From: Modestobacter sp. VKM Ac-2986
GTDB lineage: Bacteria > Actinomycetota > Actinomycetes > Mycobacteriales > Geodermatophilaceae
DNA: 64,000 bases
NCBI RefSeq assembly: GCF_026967795.1
Contig: NZ_JAPVBH010000003.1
Coordinates: 186,001 to 250,000, forward strand
Reading direction: 5' to 3'
How positions within the stretch are numbered: position 1 is the first letter of the stretch; every line of letters begins with the position of its first letter. The notes below the pieces were generated by a model, which was not told where the DNA came from, ran no database searches, and saw only the letters and a list, made by a program, of their open reading frames with translations. Both the position numbers and the translations under genes were made by a program. Positions 16,778-31,299 of the stretch are shown in pieces.

Positions 16778-18269
16778 TCGTGTCCACGAGCTCGGCGGCG
16801 GTCGACGTCGAGTCGAACAGCGCGCCCACGTGCTCCCGGGTGCCCCGCAGCGGCTCCATGGTCGGGATGCGCACCAGGTTCTCCCGGCCCACGTCGAACA
16901 CCACCGAGTCCCAGGACGCCGCAGCGACCTGGGTCGGGTAGCGCCGCAGGCACTCACCGCGGAAGTAGGCCCGGGTGTCCGTCGGCGGGGTGGTCATCGC
17001 GGCGGTGACCTCCTCGTCGGTGAGCAGACGCTGCATCGACCCGCGCGCCACCAGCCGGTGGTAGAGCCCCTTCTCCGGACGCACGTCGGAGTACTGCAGG
17101 TCGACCAGCTTCAGCCGCGCATCGCCCCACGACAGCCCGTCCCGCTGCCGGTAGCCCTCGAGCAGCCGCAGCTTGGCCGGCCAGTCCAGCCGGTCGGCCA
17201 GCCGCATCGGGTCGATCGCGAGCTCGTCGAGCACCTCGCCCCACCGGGCCAGGACGTCGGCGGTCATCGGGTCGTCGTCACCGCGGGAGGCCACGAACGC
17301 CCGTGCCTGGGCCAGGTACTCCTGCTGCACCTCGAGCGCGGTGAGCCGGCGGCCGTCGCGCAGCCGCACCCGGTGGGTGAGCGTGGGGTCGTGGCTGATC
17401 GCCTGCAGCGCCCCGACCGGCTCCTCGATGGTGAGGTCCTGGGTCAGCGCGCGGTCCTCGATCATCGCCAGCACCAGCGCCGCCGTCCCGACCTTGAGGT
17501 AGGTGGACAGCTCGGAGAGGTTGGCGTCGCCGATGATCACGTGCAGCCGGCGGTACTCGTCGGGGTTGGCGTGCGGCTCGTCGCGGGTGTTGATGATCGG
17601 CCGCTTGAGCGTGGTCTCCAGGCCCACCTCGACCTCGAAGAAGTCCGCGCGCTGGGACAGCTGGAAGCCCTCGACCCGGCCCTCGACGCCGATGCCGACC
17701 CGGCCGGCCCCGGCGAACACCTGGCGGGTGACGAAGAACGGGATCAGCCCGCGGATGATGTCGAGGAACGGCGTCCGGCGGCTCATCAGGTAGTTCTCGT
17801 GCGCGCCGTAGGAGGCGCCCTTGCCGTCGGTGTTGTTCTTGTACAGCTGGATGGGTTGGGTGCCGGGCACCTGCGCCGCCCGGCGGGCCGCCTCGGCCAT
17901 CACCAGCTCACCGGCCTTGTCCCACAGCACGATGTCGCGCGGGTTGGTGCACTCGGGCGTCGAGTACTCCGGGTGGGCGTGGTCGACGTAGAGCCGGGCG
18001 CCGTTGGTGAGGATGACGTTGGCCATCCCGGCGTCGTCCTCGGCGTCGTTGTGGTCCAGCGCCGTGGCCGGGGACAGGTCGAAGCCCCGGGCGTCGCGCA
18101 GCGGCGACTCCTCCTCGAAGTCCCACCGCGGCCGGCGCCGGCTCGGCGCCCCGGCCACCGCCCAGGCGTTCACCACCTGACTGGACAGGTTCGTCGGGTT
18201 CACCCCTGGCTGACCCGGCACGGAGATCCCGTACTCGAGCTCGGTGCCCATCACCCGTCGCACGCTCAT
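16764..18269 (-). CDS. dop: Pup deamidase/depupylase Dop
   Basis: A 501-residue paralogue of PafA. It begins [16 protein letters not shown], the nucleotide/Mg loop, carries the Dop-specific insertion before [18 protein letters not shown] (Asp96 in the position of the catalytic nucleophile) and has [17 protein letters not shown]. It converts Pup-Gln to Pup-Glu and removes Pup from substrates. Start ATG 18269 is 7 nt after TAACCT, so dop is likely leaderless and not dependent on mpa read-through. Its 3' end overlaps an antisense gene by 14 bp. Confidence 0.97.
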   Translation of the reverse strand: MSVRRVMGTELEYGISVPGQPGVNPTNLSSQVVNAWAVAGAPSRRRPRWDFEEESPLRDARGFDLSPATALDHNDAEDDAGMANVILTNGARLYVDHAHPEYSTPECTNPRDIVLWDKAGELVMAEAARRAAQVPGTQPIQLYKNNTDGKGASYGAHENYLMSRRTPFLDIIRGLIPFFVTRQVFAGAGRVGIGVEGRVEGFQLSQRADFFEVEVGLETTLKRPIINTRDEPHANPDEYRRLHVIIGDANLSELSTYLKVGTAALVLAMIEDRALTQDLTIEEPVGALQAISHDPTLTHRVRLRDGRRLTALEVQQEYLAQARAFVASRGDDDPMTADVLARWGEVLDELAIDPMRLADRLDWPAKLRLLEGYRQRDGLSWGDARLKLVDLQYSDVRPEKGLYHRLVARGSMQRLLTDEEVTAAMTTPPTDTRAYFRGECLRRYPTQVAAASWDSVVFDVGRENLVRIPTMEPLRGTREHVGALFDSTSTAAELVDTITAR

Positions 18270-18276
18270 GCGCCTC

Positions 18277-18282
18277 AGGTTA
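18277..18282 (-). promoter_or_regulatory. -10 element (TAACCT) of dop
   Basis: TANNNT hexamer 7 nt before ATG 18269. Confidence 0.4.
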
Positions 18283-18374
18283 GGCGGGCCCGGTGACGGC
18301 CCGGTGGACGGACGACGGCCGGCGCCCTCCCGCACCGACGACTGTCCCCTGCACCGACGCCGGTACAGGAGGAC

Positions 18375-18405
18375 GGACGGTGATCAGGTCACCTGATCAC
18401 CGTCC
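18375..18405. repeat. 31-bp perfect palindrome between mpa and dop
   Basis: Two exact 15-nt arms, GGACGGTGATCAGGT and its complement, flank a single central C. It is 93 bp upstream of the dop -10 and 19 bp from the mpa terminator stem. With only one spacer base it suits a dimeric DNA-binding protein better than a standard RNA loop, though a hairpin with a slightly larger loop is possible. Confidence 0.55.
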
Positions 18406-18423
18406 GGGCCGGGACCGGGACGG

Positions 18424-18461
18424 CGGACGGCCCCTGCCGCGGGTGCAGCAGGGGCCGTCCG
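18424..18461 (-). terminator. hairpin terminator of mpa
   Basis: Stem CGGACGGCCCCTGC / GCAGGGGCCGTCCG (14 perfect pairs) with a 10-nt loop, 18 bp beyond the mpa stop. There is no U-tract, as is common for actinobacterial stem-only terminators. Confidence 0.65.
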
Positions 18462-18479
18462 GGACGTCGTCCGGCGCCG

Positions 18480-20258
18480 TTACAGGTACTGGCCGGTGTT
18501 GGTCGCGGTGTCGATGGCGCGGCCGCTCTCGGCGCCCTTGCCGCTGATGAGCGTGCGGATGTAGACGATCCGCTCGCCCTTCTTGCCCGAGATCCGCGCC
18601 CAGTCGTCGGGGTTGGTCGTGTTGGGCAGGTCCTCGTTCTCCTTGAACTCGTCCACGCAGGCGGTCATCAGGTGCCCGACCCGCAGACCGCCGACGCCGG
18701 TCTCCAGGCGGTCCTTGATCGCCATCTTCTTCGCGCGGTCGACGATGTTCTGCAGCATGGCGCCGGAGTTGAAGTCCTTGAAGTACAGGACCTCCTTGTC
18801 ACCGTTGGCGTAGGTCACCTCGAGGAAGCGGTTCTCCTCGGTCTCGGTGTACATCCGCTCGACGGTGCTCTGGATCATCCCGGCGATCGTCGCCTCGCGG
18901 CTGCCGCCGTGCTCGGCGAGGTCGTCGGCGTGGATCGGCAGCGTGGTGGTGAGGTACTTGGTGAAGATGTCGCGGGCGGCCTCGGCGTCCGGCCGCTCGA
19001 TCTTGATCTTCACGTCGAGCCGGCCCGGGCGCAGGATCGCCGGGTCGATCATGTCCTCGCGGTTGGAGGCGCCGATGACGATGACGTTCTCCAGCCCCTC
19101 CACGCCGTCGATCTCGCTGAGCAGCTGCGGCACGATCGTGGACTCGACGTCGGAGGAGACGCCGGACCCGCGGGTGCGGAAGATCGAGTCCATCTCGTCG
19201 AAGAACACGATGACCGGGGTGCCCTCGCTGGCCTTCTCCCGGGCGCGCTGGAACACCAGGCGGATGTGCCGCTCGGTCTCCCCCACGTACTTGTTCAGCA
19301 GCTCGGGGCCCTTGATGTTGAGGAAGAAGGACTTCCCCTGGCTGCGGTCGGCGTCGCCGTTGAGCTCGGCGACCTTCTTGGCCAGCGAGTTGGCCACCGC
19401 CTTGGCGATGAGCGTCTTCCCGCAGCCGGGCGGGCCGTAGAGCAGGATCCCCTTCGGCGGGCGCAGCTCGTACTCGCGAAACAGGTCGGCGTGCAGGAAC
19501 GGCAGCTCGACGGCGTCACGGATCTGCTCGATCTGCCGGGAGAGCCCGCCGATGTCGGAGTAGTCGATGTCGGGGACCTCCTCCAGCACGAGCTCCTCGA
19601 CCTCGCTCTTGGGGATCCGCTCGAACACGTAGCCCGACCGGGGCTCCAGCAGCAGCGAGTCCCCGCTGCGCAGCGGCTGCCCCTCCAGGGAGTCGGCCAG
19701 CCAGACCACCCGCTCCTCATCGGTGTGCCCGACGACCAGCGCGCGGCGCGGCATGCCCGGCAGCGGCTCCAGCAGCTCCTTGAGCAGGACCACGTCGCCG
19801 GCCCGCTCGAACCCGCGGGCCTCCACGACGTTCATCGCCTCGTTGAGCACGACCTCCTGGCCGTGCTGCAGCTCGGCGACCGCGACCTCCGGGGAGACCG
19901 CGACCCGCATCTTGCGGCCGCCGGTGAACACGTCGACGGTGCCGTCGTCGAGGCGGTCGAGGAAGACGCCGTAGCCGTTGGGCGGCTGCGCCAGCCGCTC
20001 GACCTCCTCCTTCAGCGACACCAGCTGGTCGCGCGCCTCGCGCAGCGTGCCGGCCAGCTTGTCGTTGCGCTCGGAGAGGAAGGCCGCACGCGCCTCCGCC
20101 TCGGACAACCGGTTCTCCAGCGCGCGCACCTGGCGCGGGCTGTCGGACACCTTGCGTCGCAGCAGGCCGATCTCCTCCTCGAGGTAGGAGATCTGGCTGA
20201 CCAGCGAGGCGACGTCACGCTCACGTCGCGCACGGAACTCGTCGGGACCCAGGGCCAT
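18480..20258 (-). CDS. mpa: Proteasome-associated AAA ATPase Mpa/ARC
   Basis: A 592-residue hexameric unfoldase that recruits Pup-tagged proteins. Residues about 15-90 form the coiled coil that binds Pup ([20 protein letters not shown]), followed by tandem OB folds (about 95-225). The AAA module has Walker A GPPGCGKT (275-282), Walker B FFDEMDS (around 354-357) and an LRPGRLD arginine-finger region. The last residues, TNTGQYL, give the penultimate Tyr motif that docks into the 20S alpha ring. ATG 20258 has a strong GGAGGT site. Confidence 0.97.
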   Translation of the reverse strand: MALGPDEFRARRERDVASLVSQISYLEEEIGLLRRKVSDSPRQVRALENRLSEAEARAAFLSERNDKLAGTLREARDQLVSLKEEVERLAQPPNGYGVFLDRLDDGTVDVFTGGRKMRVAVSPEVAVAELQHGQEVVLNEAMNVVEARGFERAGDVVLLKELLEPLPGMPRRALVVGHTDEERVVWLADSLEGQPLRSGDSLLLEPRSGYVFERIPKSEVEELVLEEVPDIDYSDIGGLSRQIEQIRDAVELPFLHADLFREYELRPPKGILLYGPPGCGKTLIAKAVANSLAKKVAELNGDADRSQGKSFFLNIKGPELLNKYVGETERHIRLVFQRAREKASEGTPVIVFFDEMDSIFRTRGSGVSSDVESTIVPQLLSEIDGVEGLENVIVIGASNREDMIDPAILRPGRLDVKIKIERPDAEAARDIFTKYLTTTLPIHADDLAEHGGSREATIAGMIQSTVERMYTETEENRFLEVTYANGDKEVLYFKDFNSGAMLQNIVDRAKKMAIKDRLETGVGGLRVGHLMTACVDEFKENEDLPNTTNPDDWARISGKKGERIVYIRTLISGKGAESGRAIDTATNTGQYL

Positions 20259-20298
20259 CGCGCACCTCCACAACCATCGGGGGGAGAGCCAGGAGGCC

Positions 20299-20304
20299 AA
20301 TCTA
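20299..20304 (-). promoter_or_regulatory. -10 element (TAGATT) upstream of mpa
   Basis: TANNNT hexamer about 41 nt before the mpa start in an unusually A/T-rich patch. The predicted leader carries the GGAGGT ribosome-binding site. Confidence 0.35.
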
Positions 20305-20401
20305 TACACGCCGGGACCGACCGTGCCGCGCCTCGCAGGGCGGCTGGGCACGGTGGGTCCCGGCGTCACCGGGACGACACGTGCGGGCGTCCGCGCGCGG
20401 G

Positions 20402-22403
<2,002 letters not shown>

Positions 22404-22480
22404 CCGCGGGACCGCCGCCGGACGTCACCAGCGCCGTCGACCGGGGCACCCGGTCGGCCGGTCGGTCCTGTGCCGGTCGA

Positions 22481-23209
22481 TCAGCGGGATGCGTCGTCCG
22501 TGGTCAGGAAGCCGTCCAGGTCCTCGGCGGTGAGCCCCTCCAGCGACAGCCGGAGGGTCAGTCCCGGCTGTGGTTGCAGTCGCTGTACCAACGGGACACC
22601 GAGCACGGCCACCCCGGCGGCCAGCCCGGCCGCCGTCCCCACCTGAGAGTCCTCGATGACCAGGCTCGACTCCGGGTCGACACCCAGGTCGGCCATGGCC
22701 TTGCGGTAGGGCGCCGGGTCGGGCTTGAGCGCGCCGGCCTCCTCGCCGCACACGGTGACGTCGAAGGGGTCCTCGCCCAGCTCGGCGGTGATCCGGTCGA
22801 GCACCAGGGTGGCGACCCGACGGGGCGTGGTGGTGACCAGCGCGGTGCGCAGCCCGGCGGCACGGACGGTGTCGAGCAGTTCCCGGGCGCCGGGGCGCCA
22901 GGGCATGCCGCGGCTGGTCATCAGCGCCGCGGTCTCGTCCTCCACCCAGCGGGCGTCGGCCTCGAGGTCCTGTGCGGCCGGGTCCAGGCCCAGGTCGGCG
23001 TAGATGATCTCCATGGAGGAGAGCATCGACGTCCCCGCCGTCTGCTCCCGCGCTTCGGCGGACAGGGTGCCGCCCAGCTGGGCGGCGAGGGCGTACAGCG
23101 CCTCGCCCCACAGCTCCTCAGTCTCGACCAGCGTGCCGTCCATGTCGAACAAGACTGCATGCAGTCGCTGTAACGAGGTGGACGGACCAGCAGCGGGGCT
23201 CGACGACAC
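22481..23209 (-). CDS. HAD-superfamily (IA) phosphatase
   Basis: A 242-residue phosphatase of the beta-phosphoglucomutase/phosphoglycolate type. Motif I is FDMDGTLVETEELW, motif II is ALVTTTPRRV, and motifs III/IV are GALKPDPAPYRKA and VIEDSQVGTAAGLAAGV. The helical cap lies between residues about 35 and 100. The substrate is unknown. GTG 23209 is supported by TAGACT 7 nt upstream. It converges with the RecB-family gene. Confidence 0.88.
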   Translation of the reverse strand: MSSSPAAGPSTSLQRLHAVLFDMDGTLVETEELWGEALYALAAQLGGTLSAEAREQTAGTSMLSSMEIIYADLGLDPAAQDLEADARWVEDETAALMTSRGMPWRPGARELLDTVRAAGLRTALVTTTPRRVATLVLDRITAELGEDPFDVTVCGEEAGALKPDPAPYRKAMADLGVDPESSLVIEDSQVGTAAGLAAGVAVLGVPLVQRLQPQPGLTLRLSLEGLTAEDLDGFLTTDDASR

Positions 23210-23216
23210 GCTGGGC

Positions 23217-23222
23217 AGTCTA
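23217..23222 (-). promoter_or_regulatory. -10 element (TAGACT) of the HAD phosphatase gene
   Basis: TANNNT hexamer 7 nt before GTG 23209. Confidence 0.4.
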
Positions 23223-23254
23223 GGGACCGGCTTTCCCGCAGTACCCCGGTCGGC

Positions 23255-23965
23255 TCAGGCGGCGCGGGTGCCGGTCATGGTCGCGAACACGATGACGTTG
23301 TCCTCGTAGCTGCGGGCCGCGGAGTCGAACGCGCCCCCGCAGGTGATCAGCCGCAGCTGGGCGTCGGGGGTGTTGCCGTAGACCTCGATGGTCGGGAAGT
23401 CGTCCTTGGGGTGGACCTCCACCCGGTCGACGGCGAAGACCGCGACAGTCTCGTCGGCGCGGGTCACCTCAACCTCGTCGCCGGGCTGCACCGCGCCGAG
23501 TTCGAAGAAGATGCCCGGCCCGGCGGCGGCCGAGTCGACATGGCCGAGGAGCAGGGCCGGGCCGACGGCGCCAGGTGCCGGGCCGCGCTCGTACCAGCCG
23601 GCCTGGTCGTCCGGCCCCAGCGGCGGCACCTCGACGGTGCCGTCGTCGTTCAGGCCGAGCCGCATCAGGTCACTGGTCACCCCGATGGCCGGGACGGCCA
23701 AGGAGACCGGGGCGGCGACCGGCTCGGCCGGGGCCGTGCTCGTGGCGGCCGGCGGGGCCGCGGGCGCCGCCGAGGACGGCGCCGCGGGCGCCGCTGAGGA
23801 CGGTGCCGCCGATGACGTGCCGAGGTCGCCGGCCGCAGCCGGCTGTGGTGCGCGCCGCTGTCCGGTGACCGCCACGACGACGGCGACGAGGGCCACGACG
23901 GCCAGCGCCACCGCCAGCAACGTCCAGGTGCGGGATCTCGGCCGACGGCCGGTGGGCTCGCTCAT
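23255..23965 (-). CDS. Class F sortase
   Basis: A 236-residue transpeptidase. Residues 12-34 are a membrane anchor, then comes an Ala/Pro/Ser spacer (40-85) and the catalytic beta barrel with His142 (LLLGHVDS), Cys209 (LRLITCGG) and Arg218 (AARSYEDNVIV). Class F enzymes are typical of actinobacteria and usually attach surface proteins at LPXTG-like signals. It follows the CHRD-like surface protein gene by 105 bp on the same strand, the expected place for a dedicated substrate. GGAAGGA precedes ATG 23965. Confidence 0.9.
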   Translation of the reverse strand: MSEPTGRRPRSRTWTLLAVALAVVALVAVVVAVTGQRRAPQPAAAGDLGTSSAAPSSAAPAAPSSAAPAAPPAATSTAPAEPVAAPVSLAVPAIGVTSDLMRLGLNDDGTVEVPPLGPDDQAGWYERGPAPGAVGPALLLGHVDSAAAGPGIFFELGAVQPGDEVEVTRADETVAVFAVDRVEVHPKDDFPTIEVYGNTPDAQLRLITCGGAFDSAARSYEDNVIVFATMTGTRAA

Positions 23966-24070
23966 GACGGTCCTTCCAGGACGGGACAGGCGGTGCACAG
24001 GAGGCAGGTCGGGGCGCGACGCACGGGGACGGGCCGCCCGGGGTGGTCACCCCGGGCGGCCCGAGCCGGA

Positions 24071-24844
24071 TCAGGCCTGGTCGGCCTGACGACGGCGGTA
24101 GGCGACGGCGCCAGCGGCGACGGCACCCGCAGCGGCCAGGGCACCGACGCCCATGGCCGCGGTGTTCTCGGTACCGGCGGTGCTGCCGGCACCGGTCTCG
24201 GCGCCACCGGCCGGCGCGGCACCCATCTGGGCGACCTCGAAGCCGCCACAGGCGGCGGGGGCGGTGGCCTCCATGGGCAGCGACGGGTCGAGGTCGCTCT
24301 TGACGTCACCGTCGTAGGCACCGGACCCGTCCTTGTCCACCCCGTGCAGGACCAACACGGCCGTGCCCGCCTCGAACGCCGCGTGGACGTCGTCGGTGAC
24401 CTCGAAGGTGCGCTCGTAGCTGATCGAGCCGCTCTCGGCCGCCGGGAAGCGGTCGATGGCCAGGCCGCTCTCCGGGCTGGTGTCACCGCTGGTGGTCAGC
24501 GACGTGCCGATGGCGCCGTAGTACTTGGCCGCCTCGGTCACGCTGACGAAGCCGTCCTTGTCGGCGTCGTCGGCGAGGTCGTTGGTCGGGCAGGTGCCCA
24601 GGGCGTCGATGTGGAAGTGCTGGGCGTGGGGGGCGCCGGCGAGCAGCCCGGACGCCTCGATCATCACGGTCGCGGTGTTGCCGTCCAGCGTGACCATGCC
24701 GGTGCCGGTAACGCCGGAGGCGTTCACCGAGCCCAGGCTGGCCTGGTAGCTGTGCGCACCCTCGTGCGCCGAGGCGGCGGTCATGGTCAGCAGCGGGAAC
24801 GCCGCGGCGATGGCCACGGCCGGGAGTGCATATGCCTTGCGCAT
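24071..24844 (-). CDS. Secreted CHRD-like surface protein with an EF-hand loop
   Basis: A 257-residue exported protein. The signal peptide is 1-26 (cleavage after ASA). Residues about 30-80 are CHRD-like (YQASLGSVNASGVTGTG..., PHAQHFHID with His73, His76 and His78). A canonical EF-hand calcium loop spans 93-104 (Asp93, Asp95, Asp97, Gly98, Glu104), and a second DxDxSG-type loop (DKDGSGAYDGD) lies further on. The C-terminus is a Gly/Ala helix followed by YRRRQADQA, a cell-wall sorting-type anchor, but no LPXTG is seen. It is probably displayed by the adjacent sortase. Confidence 0.8.
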   Translation of the reverse strand: MRKAYALPAVAIAAAFPLLTMTAASAHEGAHSYQASLGSVNASGVTGTGMVTLDGNTATVMIEASGLLAGAPHAQHFHIDALGTCPTNDLADDADKDGFVSVTEAAKYYGAIGTSLTTSGDTSPESGLAIDRFPAAESGSISYERTFEVTDDVHAAFEAGTAVLVLHGVDKDGSGAYDGDVKSDLDPSLPMEATAPAACGGFEVAQMGAAPAGGAETGAGSTAGTENTAAMGVGALAAAGAVAAGAVAYRRRQADQA

Positions 24845-25162
24845 GGTGTGCTCCTGTGTCTCGGAGTGCTGCCACGACCCGTCGGGCGGTGACAGCGGGC
24901 GGCAGTGGTCGCCGCTCGCCCTCGTCGTCGGCGGACGCGTCGGTGTGCCCGCCGTGGAACAGGCCCGGATCACCCGGACCGCCGGCAGGTCCCCCAGCGG
25001 GATCTCCCGCTGCCGCGCCGACTGCAGGGTCTTCGACACGAGGACACGGATCGGTTCGGTCCCCCGGTCGGGACCGGCTGAGGACCGGCTGTGCAGGTGT
25101 CCTGACCACCCGGTCCGCGGGTCCCGGCGAACCGGTGACCCCGTCGCCGACGAACACCGGGC
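24845..25162. other. 318-bp divergent intergenic region between the CHRD-like gene and copC
   Basis: No convincing gene. The minus strand stays open (a 65-codon N-terminal extension of the CHRD-like frame from 25039), but the signal peptide at 24844 with its AGGAG site makes that extension unlikely. No clear palindrome was found. Confidence 0.5.
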
Positions 25163-25792
25163 ATGACTGCCCCGCGAGCGCTGCCGCCCAGCCGTCGGTC
25201 CGCCACCGGCCCGCGCCGGTGGCAGGTGCTGGTGGTCGGTGCGCTGCTCGCCGTGTTCCTCGGTACGGGGACGTCACCGGCCCAGGCGCACGACGGTCTG
25301 GTCGGCACCGTCCCGCTGGACACCGAGGTCCTGACCACCTCCCCGGCGGCGGTGGAGCTCACCTTCACCGCGGAGCCGCTGCCGCTGGGCACCGAGGTGT
25401 TGGTGCTGGCCGCGGACGGCACTACGGTGTCCACCGGCGCGGCCGAGATCCGCGGCACCAGCGTCGTCCAGGCGGTGGGCGGGTCGCTGCCCTCGGGCGA
25501 CTACACGGTCGAGTGGCGGAGCACCTCCTCCGACGGGCACCCCCTCACCGGCAGCTTCGGCTTCACCGTGGCGGCCGGCAGCAGCCCCGCCACACCCGCT
25601 CCGGCAGCCGCCGGTCCCGCGACCGGGACGACGGGTACGACGGGTACGACGGGTACGACGGGTACGACGGACACCGTCACCGCCTCGGCCGACCGGCCCG
25701 CGGACGGCGGCCTGCCCACGGGCTGGCTGGTCGCCGGGGTGCTGGCCCTCGGCGTCGTCGGCGCGCTGGTCGCCCTGCGCAGGCGGGCATGA
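25163..25792 (+). CDS. CopC-domain copper-resistance protein, membrane anchored
   Basis: A 209-residue YcnJ/CopC-type protein. The signal peptide ends ...SPAQA, so the mature protein begins HDGLVGTVP. This exposes the N-terminal histidine used as Cu ligand in CopC proteins, and SDGHPLTGSFGF supplies the second conserved His. A (GTT)n spacer (about 155-172) links the domain to a C-terminal transmembrane helix ending ALRRRA. Its TGA overlaps the copD ATG (ATGA), so the two are translationally coupled. Confidence 0.88.
   Translation: MTAPRALPPSRRSATGPRRWQVLVVGALLAVFLGTGTSPAQAHDGLVGTVPLDTEVLTTSPAAVELTFTAEPLPLGTEVLVLAADGTTVSTGAAEIRGTSVVQAVGGSLPSGDYTVEWRSTSSDGHPLTGSFGFTVAAGSSPATPAPAAAGPATGTTGTTGTTGTTGTTDTVTASADRPADGGLPTGWLVAGVLALGVVGALVALRRRA
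25628..25671 (+). repeat. 9-bp tandem repeat (ACGACGGGT) inside copC
   Basis: Four full copies plus a partial one, in frame, encoding a Gly-Thr-Thr linker between the CopC domain and the membrane anchor. Slippage here would change linker length without a frameshift. Confidence 0.85.
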
Positions 25793-27198
25793 GCAGCACC
25801 GCGCCGGCGCGCCCGGCGCAGCCGCCGGCCGTGACGCCGCCCCCGGTCGGCCGTCCCCGCGGGCGGACAGCGGCCTGGCTCACCGCCGCGGCAGCCCTGG
25901 TCCTGGTGCTGTTCGGCGGGCTGGCGGTCGGCGGGAGCGGTGCGGCGGCGGTGCCCGACGGGCTGAGCGACGCCGGTCCGCTGGTCGAGCTGGGCGCCCC
26001 CGTGGTCACGCTGGTCGGCCGGGTCGCCGCCGTGGCCACCCTCGGTGCCCTGCTGTGCGCCGCCGTCCTGCTGCCCGGCCACGCCGGCGTGCTCACCCCC
26101 GCGTCCCGGCGCGCGGTGCGCGGGGCCTCGGCCTGGGCGTCGGTCTGGGCAGCCGCGACCGTGCTGGGCGCGGTGCTGACCGTGAGCCGGCTGGTGGGCC
26201 GCCCGCCGACGGCGCTGCCCGCGTCCGCGGTGCGGGTCTTCCTGGCCGACACCGGGGCGGGGCAGGCCGTCCTGCTGGTGCTGGGGCTGACCGTGCTCGT
26301 CGCCGCCGCGGGGGCGCGCCGCTGCTCCGGGGTGCCCGGCGCCCGGGTGCTGCTGGCCGGCGCGCTGGCCGCGCTGGTGGTGCCGGCCGTGCTCACCGGG
26401 CACTCCTCCGCCGCCGAGGACCACCTGTTCGCGGTGACGACGCTGGCCGTGCACGTCGTGGCGGCCAGCGTGTGGGTCGGCGGCCTGGGCGCCCTGCTCG
26501 TGTACGGCCGCCGGGACGAAAGTCTGCCCGCTGCTGTAGGCCGGTTCAGCGCCCTCGCGCTGCTGTGCGTGGCAGCGACCGGGGTGACCGGGCTGGTGGC
26601 CGCGTCGGTGGTGCTGGGCGGCCCCGGGGCCGTGCTGGCCGCCGTGGGCACCGGCTACGGCTGGTTGCTGCTGGGCAAGACGCTGGGGCTGGTGGCCCTG
26701 ACCGCGCTCGGCTGGCAGCACCGCCGGCGCACGGTGCCGCAGCTGCGGGCCGGCCGGGCCGGTGCGTTCCGCCGCTTCGCGGTCGTGGAGCTGTTCGTCA
26801 TGCTGGCCACGGTGGCGCTCGCGGTCGCGCTGGCCGCCTCCCCTCCCCCGGCCGCCGCGGCCGACGGTCCCGCATCGACCGTCGCCACGCCGACCGCCGG
26901 GGCACCCGCGGCACCGCCCGCGGACCCGATGGCCGGCCACGACCACGGCCCGCTCACCGTCGGCGTGCTCGTCGACGACACCCGCTTCCACGTCGCCCAC
27001 CCGGTCGCGCCGGGGTCGCGGGTGACCGTGTTCAACGGCAGCGACCAGGAGGAGACCCTCACCGCCGGCGACGGCTCGTTCGACCTCACCGTCCCGGCCG
27101 GCTCCCTGACGACCTTCCCGGCCCCCGACCAGCCCGGCCGGTACGCCTTCACCAGCCGCCACTCACCGGCCTACGCCGACGTCCTCACCGTCGAGTAG
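25789..27198 (+). CDS. CopD-family copper membrane protein fused to a cupredoxin-like domain
   Basis: A 469-residue protein with about eight to nine hydrophobic segments up to residue 365. The CopD signature block is around HSSAAEDHLFAVTTLAVHVVAASVWVGGLGALL. After a Pro/Ala linker, residues about 385-469 read GHDHGPLTVGVLV... to ...YAFTSRHSPAYADVLTVE, a beta-sandwich resembling cupredoxin/YtkA-type domains. The usual Cys-x-n-His-x-n-Met copper site is not complete, so copper binding by the tail is uncertain. It is coupled to copC and likely imports or handles copper at the membrane. Confidence 0.85.
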   Translation: MSSTAPARPAQPPAVTPPPVGRPRGRTAAWLTAAAALVLVLFGGLAVGGSGAAAVPDGLSDAGPLVELGAPVVTLVGRVAAVATLGALLCAAVLLPGHAGVLTPASRRAVRGASAWASVWAAATVLGAVLTVSRLVGRPPTALPASAVRVFLADTGAGQAVLLVLGLTVLVAAAGARRCSGVPGARVLLAGALAALVVPAVLTGHSSAAEDHLFAVTTLAVHVVAASVWVGGLGALLVYGRRDESLPAAVGRFSALALLCVAATGVTGLVAASVVLGGPGAVLAAVGTGYGWLLLGKTLGLVALTALGWQHRRRTVPQLRAGRAGAFRRFAVVELFVMLATVALAVALAASPPPAAAADGPASTVATPTAGAPAAPPADPMAGHDHGPLTVGVLVDDTRFHVAHPVAPGSRVTVFNGSDQEETLTAGDGSFDLTVPAGSLTTFPAPDQPGRYAFTSRHSPAYADVLTVE

Positions 27199-27220
27199 CC
27201 CCCAGTCCACGGTGCCCTCC

Positions 27221-27277
27221 GGCCCCCGTGCAGGGCCCCGCACCGCGCGGAGCGTGGTGCGGGGGGCACGGGGGTCC
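27221..27277. terminator. bidirectional terminator between copD and metH
   Basis: A long imperfect hairpin: CCCCCGTGC and CCCCGCACC on the left pair with GGTGCGGGG and GCACGGGGG on the right around an 11-nt loop. It sits between the two convergent stop codons. Confidence 0.6.
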
Positions 27278-27278
27278 T

Positions 27279-31088
<3,810 letters not shown>

Positions 31089-31287
31089 AGGTGCGTCCTC
31101 GGGTCGTCGATCGGGCACGGGATCACGGGCGTCCGGCGCCAGGGCCCTGGCAACGCCGACGGGCAGCAGCGCCTCGTCGTCCTCGAACAACGCCTCCCAT
31201 CGTCCCACTCCCGTCCACCCCGGTGCCGGAGGCCGCTCCCGCCGTCCACGGGTCCCGCCGCGCCCGGACCCGCGCGCGAGATCGACG

Positions 31288-31293
31288 TAGGCT
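31288..31293 (+). promoter_or_regulatory. -10 element (TAGGCT) of the PAC2 gene
   Basis: TANNNT hexamer 6 nt before GTG 31300. Confidence 0.4.
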
Positions 31294-31299
31294 CGACCG

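Noticed and set aside
24845-25039. N-terminal extension of the CHRD-like protein from 25039
   Set aside because: It would bury the signal peptide. ATG 24844 has an AGGAG site.
25628-25671. CRISPR array or intergenic satellite
   Set aside because: The unit is 9 bp without spacers and lies in frame inside copC.
31089-31299. S-adenosylhomocysteine or cobalamin riboswitch upstream of metH
   Set aside because: The GAGGCGCTGCTGCC stretch on the minus strand only loosely recalls the SAH aptamer, the GCCAGGCUCG partner is absent, and no B12-box was found.
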